Below, piece by piece: positions 1-5,669 of a DNA stretch of 6,364 nucleotides. The notes beneath the pieces were generated by a model that was given only the letters and a program-made list of their open reading frames with translations, was not told the DNA's origin and did no database searches. Source of the DNA: Deltaproteobacteria bacterium (GTDB taxonomy: Bacteria > Desulfobacterota > DSM-4660 > Desulfatiglandales > HGW-15); contig JAHECH010000268.1 of the NCBI GenBank assembly GCA_024641835.1, forward strand, positions 1 through 6,364, in the 5' to 3' direction. How positions within the stretch are numbered: position 1 is the first letter of the stretch; the number at the start of each line of letters is the position of its first letter. The position numbers and the translations under genes are program-made.

Positions 1-2
1 TC

Positions 3-476
3 GAAAAGCCCCCGCGGATGTTTACCGGCGCAGCTGCCAATCCCTTTGCCGATCCCTTCGAGATCCGGGTTCCTCGACTCGCAAAAAAGATTGCAGCTGG
101 CGCTGAATTCATCCAGACCCAGTGCATTTTCAATGTTGAAAAATTCGACCTTTACATGAAACTTGCCAGGGATCGCGGCCTTCATGAGAAGGTGTTCATC
201 CTCGCGGGAGTGACGCCCCTGAAATCGGTGGGTATGGCCAAGTACATGAAGAACCGTGTGCCTGGAATGGATGTGCCGGATGAAATCGTGAAAAGGATGG
301 GTGGAGTACCCAAAGAAAAACAGGCGGACGAAGGGATCAAGATCTGCGTGGAAACCATCCTGAAGCTGAAACAAGTGGAAGGTGTCAGAGGCTTCCACGT
401 AATGGCCATCGAGTGGGAAGAGAAAGTGCCTGAAATTGTGGAAAGAGCCGGCCTTTACCCTAGACCGAAAGTGTGA
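3..476 (+). CDS. metF: Methylenetetrahydrofolate reductase (MetF-type), C-terminal part, 5' end outside window
   Basis: The frame is open from base 3 to a TGA at 474-476, with an in-frame TAG directly after it, so termination is secure. The start lies upstream of the window; the ATG at 18 is internal. About 157 residues are visible. The stretch GAAANPFADPFE, the AKKIAAGAEFIQTQCIFN block and the C-terminal GVRGFHVMAIEWEEKVPEI segment are characteristic of the MetF TIM barrel, which binds FAD and reduces methylene-H4folate to methyl-H4folate. In anaerobes this protein usually serves the methyl branch of the Wood-Ljungdahl pathway, often with a MetV partner. The partner gene is not visible, so that role is inferred. 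No close downstream gene shares its transcript: the next gene begins 545 bp later, after a probable terminator. Family assignment is firm; the physiological electron donor cannot be told from this fragment. Confidence 0.88.
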   Translation, partial: EKPPRMFTGAAANPFADPFEIRVPRLAKKIAAGAEFIQTQCIFNVEKFDLYMKLARDRGLHEKVFILAGVTPLKSVGMAKYMKNRVPGMDVPDEIVKRMGGVPKEKQADEGIKICVETILKLKQVEGVRGFHVMAIEWEEKVPEIVERAGLYPRPKV

Positions 477-484
477 TAGCGCCT

Positions 485-680
485 TTGAGAGGATCGCTAC
501 GCTTGAGGAGCACTCCACTTCGTTCCGTTCGAGGAGCGCTCCACTCCGTTCCCTTTGAGGAGCGCTCGGCTTCGCCTCGCTTGAGGCAACTGCTTTCAGT
601 TCTTCCCTCAAGGGCTGCCTTGGAGCCCGCTCCTCAAGGCGCGTTAGCGCCGGTCTTCAAGCCCCGTCAGGGGCGCTTGG
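485..680. repeat. Degenerate tandem array, about 26-bp period
   Basis: A TTGAGG/TCGAGG/CTCAAGG-type boundary recurs at about 503, 529, 555, 581, 608, 634 and 656. Spacings are 26, 26, 26, 27, 26 and 22 bp, and a shorter unit precedes at about 485. Units share a GAGGAGCGCTC-like core early in the array (531-541, 557-567) but differ in the second half. Many units carry a small palindrome or hairpin: GGAGCGCTCC at 533-542, GGCTTCGCC at 568-576, GGCGC/GCGCC around GTTA at 638-651, and GCCCC/GGGGC around GTCA at 661-674. An open frame runs through the array (473-763), but its product is low-complexity Arg/Leu/Pro/Ser and resembles nothing. The array is best read as non-coding intergenic repeats behind metF. 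There are no unique spacers, so it is not a CRISPR. Confidence 0.7.
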
Positions 681-688
681 TTTTGTTT
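658..688 (+). terminator. Candidate Rho-independent terminator at the end of the tandem array
   Basis: A GC hairpin has arms GCCCC (661-665) and GGGGC (670-674) around a GTCA loop. It can be extended by CAA (658-660) pairing with TTG (677-679) across a small bulge. It is followed by GGTTTTGTTT (679-688), a T-rich tract of the right length. It lies about 180 nt after the metF stop, with no gene between, so it could end the metF transcript. It is also the last unit of the tandem array, so the hairpin may simply be a repeat property. Confidence 0.45.
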
Positions 689-816
689 AAAAGAGACCCT
701 CGCGGCCCTTCAGGCGTCCTTAGTATTCCTCGTGTTCAGCTGGAACCCAATTCCACCGCCTAAATCAGGGTTCTTTATAGAAATCAGTGGGTTTGGGGAC
801 ATTCCTGATCACCAGC

Positions 817-916
817 AAGGCGTCAGATGCTAGGCGCCGAGGAGCGACGACTGAGGCGTATGTGGCAATACGCCGCAAGGAGGAGCGAGCGAAGGCAACG
901 CAGCAGATGATGTCTT
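817..916. repeat. 100-bp imperfect palindromic intergenic element (REP/MITE-like)
   Basis: The ends are mutually inverted: AAGGCGTCAGATGCT (817-831) against AGCAGATGATGTCTT (902-916) gives 11 Watson-Crick and 2 G-U pairs out of 15. The centre is a perfect 7-bp stem, GGCGTAT (855-861) and ATACGCC (868-874), around a 6-nt loop. The intervening arms pair imperfectly and carry the related strings GAGGAGCGACGA (left) and GAGGAGCGAGCGA (right). No transposase or coding potential is visible; minus-strand open frames over it yield only Arg/Ser-rich text. It looks like a non-autonomous dispersed palindrome able to fold into one long hairpin in RNA or single-stranded DNA. That it recurs elsewhere in the genome is inferred, because only one copy is in the window. 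Confidence 0.6.
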
Positions 917-945
917 GATGGTGGATCAGGATGGAATAAAGTGGG

Positions 946-974
946 TTGTATTTGGATGAGTTTGAAGGTATAAA
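946..974 (+). promoter_or_regulatory. Candidate sigma70-type promoter for the response regulator/ACT/ligase operon
   Basis: TTGTAT (946-951) is followed after exactly 17 bp by TATAAA (969-974). The -10 box matches 5 of 6 consensus bases, but the -35 box matches only 3 of 6. It would give a leader of roughly 40 nt before the response regulator ATG at 1022. It sits just downstream of the 100-bp palindrome, in the only AT-rich part of the gap. It is the best candidate seen for driving the four plus-strand genes. Confidence 0.4.
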
Positions 975-1008
975 TTTGAATTTCGGCAGGCGGCAAACCA
1001 TTTCTGTC

Positions 1009-1014
1009 AGGAGG
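1009..1014 (+). promoter_or_regulatory. Ribosome binding site that fixes the response regulator start
   Basis: A perfect AGGAGG lies 7 nt before the ATG at 1022. A TTG in the same frame at 1016 lies only 1 nt after this site and cannot use it, so the start is placed at 1022 rather than 1016. Confidence 0.75.
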
Positions 1015-1021
1015 TTTGGGT

Positions 1022-1402
1022 ATGAGCAAAAAGTACATCTTGGTTGTAGATGACGACCCGGATCTGGTCGAAACCGTTGCCATGATGTTGGAAAGCAAGG
1101 GCTGTGAAGTCGGCATGGCCTATGACGGCATTGAGGGGGAAGAGTCCATAAAACAGCGGCGGCCAGATTTGGTCATCCTCGATATCATGATGCCCCGCAA
1201 GGACGGGTATGTCCTCTGCACAGAGCTCAAGGCCAACCCAGGAACTCGGGATATTCCCGTGATCCTGCTCACGGCTGTCGGAGAAGCAGTCCCGAGCACA
1301 AGGTATTCCCACGCAGACGGTATGGCCACGGAGGCGGACGACTATATTCCCAAACCAGTGGACACCGAGGGCCTTTGGGAGGCGGTGAAAAACCTTCTCT
1401 AA
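1022..1402 (+). CDS. Stand-alone receiver-domain response regulator (CheY-like)
   Basis: The product is 126 residues, essentially one receiver domain with no output domain. Visible landmarks are the acidic pocket D10-D11-D12 in the first strand (ILVVDDDPD), the phosphoacceptor D54 in LVILDIMMPRKDG, the conserved T84 in VILLTAV, and K111 in DDYIPKPVD. All phosphorylation chemistry is therefore intact. The T84 to K111 span is 27 residues, a few longer than in CheY. The extra loop (about 87-103, EAVPSTRYSHADGMATE) may be a partner-recognition feature. No histidine kinase lies in the window, so its kinase and target are unknown. It is first in a plus-strand gene set; the next gene starts 37 bp after its stop. 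It probably signals by protein-protein contact instead of by binding DNA. A short or incomplete regulator is unlikely, since both ends of the domain are present. Confidence 0.9.
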   Translation: MSKKYILVVDDDPDLVETVAMMLESKGCEVGMAYDGIEGEESIKQRRPDLVILDIMMPRKDGYVLCTELKANPGTRDIPVILLTAVGEAVPSTRYSHADGMATEADDYIPKPVDTEGLWEAVKNLL

Positions 1403-1439
1403 CCTTCTTTCAGGAAGCGTTAAAGGAGTTGGAGCGTTC

Positions 1440-2459
1440 ATGGCGGCCTTGCCGGTCCTTGGTGGCTTCAAAATCCTGAAGGATGTGGTGTGGATCTCCA
1501 TCATCTCCTCCCCCGAGGATAAGGGCTTTCCTGGCAGGTTCTTCAGTGCCATCACCCGTGAAAAAATAAACCTCCCCTACCTGACCTCTGTTTACCATGA
1601 CAACTCTTGGGGATTGAACGTCATTGTCGAAGGGCCTGACGAAAAGCGAACCCTGCGATTAATCCAAGGTACTTTTGGAAAAAGCTTCCAGGTCAGCCCG
1701 ACGAGAAGCGCTATCCTTTCTCTTTTTCCCCACAAGAACAACCCGGCGATCGCAGGAGCCCTGTTTGAGACCCTGGCCCAGCATGGGGTGGAGTGGGAGG
1801 CACTCGCCAACTCCCCTTCCGCCGTATCCGTGGTCCTAGAGGAGAAATTGGTCGACCGGGCGAGTGATGCCCTCTTCGGCCCTTTCAGCTTCAGCGCCTA
1901 CAGAACACCGAGCGACTGGAAACTCGCCCAAAAGGGGAAGGAGAAGCTTTATAAGGAGGTGGTCGCCTCTTATCAGGAAAAAAGACCGAAGGTCTATGGC
2001 CTGAATTATCGGGGCAGCCAAAATTTATTCATCGTAGAGGTGGATAGGAAAGGCATCGGTTCCTTTGGCAGGGCTCTGAAATCAGCAGCATCCCAGGGGT
2101 TCAATCTCAGTTTTCTCGCCTCCAGCCCTGATAACCATGGAAAGGTAAATATTTTCTTTTGCCTCCCAAAGTCAGGCAAGGCAATTGATCAAGACTCGAT
2201 GCGTGAGTTGGCCCGGGATATCCAGATTGCGAGCGTATATTCAGCTGCCACGTTCTCTATGACAGGCCCCCATTTTGGAGATCGCTACGGCATTGCGAGC
2301 GAGCTTCTCAATACTCTGAATAAAGCGGGAATTGAGCTGATGGCCATGACGTGCACGATTGCCTCTGTTCGAGGGGTTGTTCACACCCACCAGATTGAAT
2401 CTGCCATTCAGGCGATCAAGAGCTGCTTTGAAGTTCCGGCCGTCATCAAAAAAGACTGA
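1440..2459 (+). CDS. Multi-ACT-domain protein (apparently four ACT-like modules)
   Basis: The 339-residue soluble protein starts at ATG 1440, with GGAG at 1431-1434 five nt upstream. No signal peptide or membrane segment is seen. Four ACT-like beta-alpha-beta-beta-alpha-beta stretches can be proposed: about 16-85 (VVWISIISSPEDKGFPG...), 88-150 (AILSLFPHKNNPAIAGALFETLAQHGV...), 195-270 (NLFIVEVDRKGIGSFGRALKSAASQGF...) and 272-336 (SMTGPHFGDRYGIASELLNTLNKAGIEL...). A charged linker at 155-185 separates two tandem pairs. The last module resembles aspartokinase-type ACT domains and matches the C-terminal module of the protein encoded at 3812-4327 (GPH, GI, a T/S-rich strand, AI, F..P, IKK). ACT modules bind small ligands, commonly amino acids, and no catalytic domain is present, so a ligand-sensing or allosteric role is inferred. 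It lies between a response regulator and a PaaK-like ligase, 53 bp before the latter. Module boundaries were judged by eye and the outer ones are uncertain. Confidence 0.72.
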   Translation: MAALPVLGGFKILKDVVWISIISSPEDKGFPGRFFSAITREKINLPYLTSVYHDNSWGLNVIVEGPDEKRTLRLIQGTFGKSFQVSPTRSAILSLFPHKNNPAIAGALFETLAQHGVEWEALANSPSAVSVVLEEKLVDRASDALFGPFSFSAYRTPSDWKLAQKGKEKLYKEVVASYQEKRPKVYGLNYRGSQNLFIVEVDRKGIGSFGRALKSAASQGFNLSFLASSPDNHGKVNIFFCLPKSGKAIDQDSMRELARDIQIASVYSAATFSMTGPHFGDRYGIASELLNTLNKAGIELMAMTCTIASVRGVVHTHQIESAIQAIKSCFEVPAVIKKD

Positions 2460-2502
2460 CGGATCAAAAAGGCTCATTGCATACGGAGTGAATGTACCCG
2501 GA

Positions 2503-2509
2503 GGGAGGA
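2503..2509 (+). promoter_or_regulatory. Ribosome binding site that fixes the ligase start
   Basis: GGGAGGA lies 3 nt before the ATG at 2513, with its GGAG core 5 nt upstream. The in-frame ATG at 2492 has only a GGAG (2485-2488) 3 nt away and would add the seven residues MYPEGGT, which themselves encode this site. The start at 2513 is therefore preferred. Confidence 0.6.
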
Positions 2510-2512
2510 ACC

Positions 2513-3799
2513 ATGGGTAAACGGCCAAGGGAGGAACGCTTCTGGGATAGAGTAAGGGAGACGGGCGACCGGGAAAATCGGAGCGCAACATTAAGCGAGC
2601 AGCTTCTGAGGATCCTGCGAACAGCCTCTCAGTACTCCCCTGCTTACCGGGAAATTTTTTCGTCAGCCGGGATCGATCCCGACCATCTGCATGGTCTTGA
2701 GGATCTGGAAAAACTGCCCATCCTTCACATGGCTGACCTCGTTTCACGCCAGAAAACAGCCCCACCCTTCGGAGGTTTTGAGATCAGGGAAGAGTCCCGA
2801 AAGCCGAGAAGGATCTACATCAACCCTGGATTCATCGTGCAACCGGGAGAACTGGATGTCGGGGACCGCTCCTGGGCCGAGGCCCTAGCTGGCGCAGGAT
2901 TCAAAGCAGGCGATTGCATCCTGAATACCTTCAATTACCACCTGTGGCCGTTTGGTTTCATCATCGATGAAGCAGCGAAAATGATCGGTGCTACCATCAT
3001 CCCTACGGGCCCGGGCAACACGCTGATGCAGATCAGGATCCTCCAGAGCCTCAGAGTAAACGGATACATCGGCACTCCAAGCTTTCTGATGACCTTGACG
3101 CAGCGAGCTGAGGCAATGGGATTGGATCTTAAGAAAGATTTTGCCCTTGAAACCGCTCTCGTCGCTGCAGAAATGCTTCCGCACTCCCTGCGCGACAGCA
3201 TTGAGACGAAGACGGGGATGAGCGTCAGACAAGCCTACGGCACCGTATTCATAGGCTGCATCGGGTATGAGTGCCAGTACAAGACAGGGCTCCATGTGCC
3301 TGACAATGTCATCGTGGAAGTGGTTGATCCGGAGACGGGGAAGCACGCACCACCAGGAATGACCGGAGAAATTGTAGCGACCAATTTCAGCGCTTCATAT
3401 CCCATGATCCGTATGGCCACCGGTGACCTCTCCATGCTCGGCCAGCAGGTATGTCCGTGTGGACGAACTGGGCCCATGCTCACGAAAATCGTGGGGAGAA
3501 TCGAGCAGGCGGCAAAAGTGAGGGGAACCTTCATTCACCCATGGCAAGCAGACGAGGTCATTTCCCATTATCCGGAGGTCTACAAGTATCAGGTCGTCAT
3601 CACGCGGGAGAACCATGTCGACGTCATGACTTTCGTGGTGGAGCTCAAGGAAGAGACGGCCCGCGCTGAGATGATACGCGCCCGAATCGAGAGGGACATC
3701 AAAGAGCACTTGACGATAAAGGGTCTTGTTCGCGTCGTGCCCAAAGGAACCATCCCCGATCAGCACAAGAAAATCGACGACAGAAGAAGCTGGGATTGA
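2513..3799 (+). CDS. PaaK-like (phenylacetate-CoA ligase family) adenylate-forming protein lacking the usual P-loop
   Basis: The product is 428 residues, close to PaaK length. The family is shown by PTGPGNT (164-170), GTPSFL (187-192), the YGT motif (242-244), GYEC...GLHV (251-262), MIRMATGDLSML (298-309, the usual RTGDL site), CPCGRTGP (314-321), VGRIEQAAKVRGTFIHPWQ (327-345) and a C-terminal KGTIPDQHKKIDDRR (411-425) carrying the lysines near the A10 position. PaaK enzymes activate aryl- or acyl-carboxylates with ATP and CoA. Here the region that should hold the SSGTTG-type phosphate-binding loop reads IYINPGFIVQPGE (101-113), without the Ser/Thr/Gly/Lys pattern. Either the substrate handling is altered or catalysis is modified, so no substrate is assigned. 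The gene sits between two ACT-domain genes. Its stop, TGA 3797-3799, is in frame with the next gene. Family assignment is firm; the activity is open. Confidence 0.85.
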   Translation: MGKRPREERFWDRVRETGDRENRSATLSEQLLRILRTASQYSPAYREIFSSAGIDPDHLHGLEDLEKLPILHMADLVSRQKTAPPFGGFEIREESRKPRRIYINPGFIVQPGELDVGDRSWAEALAGAGFKAGDCILNTFNYHLWPFGFIIDEAAKMIGATIIPTGPGNTLMQIRILQSLRVNGYIGTPSFLMTLTQRAEAMGLDLKKDFALETALVAAEMLPHSLRDSIETKTGMSVRQAYGTVFIGCIGYECQYKTGLHVPDNVIVEVVDPETGKHAPPGMTGEIVATNFSASYPMIRMATGDLSMLGQQVCPCGRTGPMLTKIVGRIEQAAKVRGTFIHPWQADEVISHYPEVYKYQVVITRENHVDVMTFVVELKEETARAEMIRARIERDIKEHLTIKGLVRVVPKGTIPDQHKKIDDRRSWD

Positions 3800-3811
3800 T
3801 ACGCAGGAGCG

Positions 3812-4327
3812 ATGAAGAAGCCCACTGAAAAAATCAAAGTCGGTGGCATCATGCAGAGTGACGGCCGGGCACTTGTGAAAGTGCTCGCAGTGCCGGATCA
3901 TGCCAGCGTTGCGGGGACGGTGCTAGGCGCCATGGGCGAAAAAGGGATCAACATCGAACTCATCGCGAGCAGCTACGATCTGGACGACTGCGGCAATTTT
4001 GCCCTGGTCATCGATCAGAAGGACCTCGACCAGGCCCTTGAGCTGATGGAAAAGATCAAGCCCATCATCAGTGCAGGCGCCATCTCCTATACGCCCGATG
4101 TGGCGGTGATTACGGTCTTCGGTCCTCACCTCAGGGAAAAGCCCCACATTCATGGTCTCATGTTCTCATCGATTGCCGCCCTGGGGATCAGCTCTCTGGC
4201 CATCAGCACGTCTATTTCCAGCGTCTCCTGCGTGATTGAAGCTCAATATCTGGATGCGACCATCAACTCCCTCTCGAAAGTGTTTGATATTCCCTTCGAG
4301 ATCAAGAAAAGACCGAAGGACTACTGA
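3812..4327 (+). CDS. Two-ACT-domain protein resembling the aspartokinase regulatory region
   Basis: The 171-residue protein consists of two ACT domains: about 20-90 (ALVKVLAVPDHASVAGTVLGAMGEKGINIELI...) and 95-165 (DVAVITVFGPHLREKPHIHGLMFSSIAALGI...). The VPD..SVAG..L..M..KGINIELI pattern and the ISTSISSVSCVI strand (131-142) are hallmarks of aspartokinase ACT pairs that bind Lys or Thr. No kinase domain is attached. The start at 3812 keeps the conserved IKVGGIM lead-in strand. Its AGGAG (3805-3809) is only 2 nt from the ATG, which is tight and suggests coupling to the ligase 12 bp upstream in the same frame. An alternative ATG at 3851 would cut the lead-in strand. The protein probably works with the PaaK-like ligase and the four-module ACT protein as a ligand-responsive subunit. 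The ligand is unknown. Its stop lies 2 bp from the stop of the converging selenoprotein gene. Confidence 0.8.
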   Translation: MKKPTEKIKVGGIMQSDGRALVKVLAVPDHASVAGTVLGAMGEKGINIELIASSYDLDDCGNFALVIDQKDLDQALELMEKIKPIISAGAISYTPDVAVITVFGPHLREKPHIHGLMFSSIAALGISSLAISTSISSVSCVIEAQYLDATINSLSKVFDIPFEIKKRPKDY

Positions 4328-4329
4328 AT

Positions 4330-5631
4330 CTACTCCTCTTCTTCCTCATCCAACACAATCCCGTCCCTGTCATATTGGGCATCTCTTAGGGCGTGCGCCT
4401 TCTCAACCTCCTCCTCGCTCCAGGGCTCGACAATCAGAGAGTCGGCCACGAGTTCCCAGAGATACTTTACTTCAACACCGAGATCATACTCTTTGTTCAG
4501 GCTCTTCATGATCTGGTCGCGGCAGTTGTGGCATGGCGCGACAACCATCTTTGCACCGGTATCCCGTATTTGTTTTGCTTTCACCCGGCCGTAGTAGATT
4601 CGCTCATTGGCATAAGGCATGGCCCAGGCACCGCCTCCGGCGCCGCAGCAGAAGTTGTTCATCCTGTTCGGATGCATTTCTGTATAGTTTTCGCAGCATT
4701 GCTGGACGATCCATCGAGGTTCTTCGAAGTACCCGTGGCCGAAAGCTTTTTGCCCTTTCCGGCCGTAGTTGCAAGGATCATGGTATGTGGCCAACCCCTC
4801 GTGGATGGATTTATCCAGTTTGATTCTTCCCGTTTCGATATACTCTTTCAGGAGATCATGGACTGAAACGACCCGGTACTTCTTCAATACTTCAGGGAAC
4901 CAATTTTGCAGACCAAGCCTGGTCGCAAAGTAGGCGTGCCCTCACTCCGGCAGAAGGAGGGTTTTGCACTCAAGCCTCTCCAAATGCTCAACAATGCGGC
5001 CCACAAAGGTTTTCATGGCCGCGTCGTCCCCGGAAAAAAGTCCCCAGTTGACTCCCTCCCAGTTGGTGGAGGGAGCAGTCCAGTCCTCCCTGGCGCAGTA
5101 GAAGATCCTCCACCAGAACTTCATGTCATCCGGTTCTCCAAAGGGCTCCTTGGAATTGATGGTCACAAGGACGTTCGCTCCCTTCTTATCCACAGGAACG
5201 TAGAAACCTGGGAACCCCTCCTCTTCCATCTCCTTGCTCAGGTCGGCAAGGAGAAAGAGAAAGTCCGGTTTGGGGATGCCGAGGTTGTTCCCTCTTTCTA
5301 TGTCCATGACCACGCCTTTGTGGATCGGGCCGGGAACCTTGTCTCTTTGTCGTAAACCCCTCGCCCTGCGCATCATCTTCAGGATTTCCACGCCCTGAGG
5401 GCACGCATATTCACATCGTCCACAAAGGGTGCATATCCATGGAAATCGCGAATCAATCAGTTCCTGATCCAATCCAAGGGCAGCCATGCGAACTGCCTTT
5501 CTGGGATCAAGGCCGTCCACGCCTGTCACAGGACAGCCACCCGCGCATGTCCCGCAGGCAAAGCAAACATCAGCCCATTCGGGTGCAACCCTGAGCTTGC
5601 TCGCCTTTGGATTGATGGTTACGGGTTCCAT
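4330..5631 (-). CDS. Soluble HdrD-like (HdrC+HdrB) iron-sulfur oxidoreductase, probable selenoprotein with in-frame UGA
   Basis: Translation starts at ATG 5631, with AGGAGG (5643-5638) 6 nt before it, and gives 229 residues to TGA 4944-4942. The same frame then runs on without interruption to TAG 4332-4330. Reading the UGA as selenocysteine gives 433 residues. The N-terminal HdrC-like part has two 4Fe-4S motifs, CFACGTCAGGCP (23-34) and CTLCGRCEYACP (67-78). The C-terminal HdrB-like part has a complete CCG motif: C287, C328-C329, C367xxC370. The first CCG half is degenerate: NWG (195-197) stands where a CC-containing motif is expected, and the CxxC site reads LPEU, with Sec230 in PEUGHAY. Homologues carry ECGHA there, as I recall. 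A SECIS-like hairpin follows the UGA. No membrane segment is seen and the tail is acidic (DEEEEE). HdrD-type proteins move electrons to or from disulfides or redox partners; the partner here is unknown. The gene is divergent from an acyl-CoA dehydrogenase. Confidence 0.85.
4905..4929 (-). promoter_or_regulatory. Candidate bacterial SECIS element downstream of the UGA codon
   Basis: In mRNA sense, the 5' arm UUUGC-GACC (4929-4921) pairs with GGUC-U-GCAAA (4914-4905), leaving one bulged U and a 6-nt apical loop AGGCUU (4920-4915). That is nine Watson-Crick pairs. The stem begins 12 nt, and the loop 21 nt, after the UGA. This falls in the usual bacterial range, with G as the second and third loop bases. 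The E. coli fdhF SECIS has a similar small stem, a loop AGGUCU and a bulged U, although on the other arm. Such elements recruit SelB with Sec-tRNA. The hairpin lies wholly inside the coding region (residues 235-243), as bacterial SECIS elements must. Confidence 0.75.
4942..4944 (-). other. In-frame UGA, probable selenocysteine codon (residue 230)
   Basis: The codons before it encode LLLPE and those after it encode GHAYFATRLG, in one frame and in one conserved block. The residue expected at this site is the redox or cluster-ligating Cys of an ECGHA motif. UGA for Cys/Sec needs one base change from UGC or UGU. No ribosome binding site or good start lies just after it. The first start in the following frame is a TTG at 4887, well inside the domain. 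A decayed or mis-sequenced Cys codon is the alternative explanation. Confidence 0.82.
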
Positions 5632-5669
5632 AAAGTTCCTCCTGAATGCTTCTTATTTTAAAGCTTTAT

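Noticed and set aside
485..680. CRISPR array
   Set aside because: Units are contiguous and degenerate, with no constant repeat separated by unique spacers, and no cas gene is near.
473..763. A 96-residue plus-strand open frame overlapping the end of metF
   Set aside because: It runs through the tandem repeats. Its product is low-complexity Arg/Leu/Pro/Ser, it has no ribosome site, and it overlaps the metF stop by only a few bases. It is best read as chance coding of repeats.
791..810. GTTTGGGGACATTCCTGATC, resembling sequence I associate with IS200/RAYT surroundings
   Set aside because: There is no transposase, no paired end and only one copy in the window. The resemblance is from memory and cannot be supported.
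765..1116. Two overlapping minus-strand open frames (765-1001 and 823-1116)
   Set aside because: Both translate the palindromic element and give Arg/Ser-rich text without domains. One also runs antisense into the response regulator start.
1007..1555. A 182-residue minus-strand open frame
   Set aside because: It is antisense to the response regulator and the start of the ACT gene, whose own frames encode clear domains. The product is unrecognisable.
4393..4866. A 157-residue plus-strand open frame opposite the 3' half of the selenoprotein gene
   Set aside because: The opposite strand encodes a full CCG domain with all expected Cys residues. This frame has no recognisable feature and no ribosome site.
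4330..4887. A separate short CCG-domain gene starting at TTG 4887
   Set aside because: The start would fall inside the domain, without a ribosome site, while the frame upstream to the UGA encodes conserved GHAYFATRLG. One recoded gene explains the data better than a frameshift or split gene.
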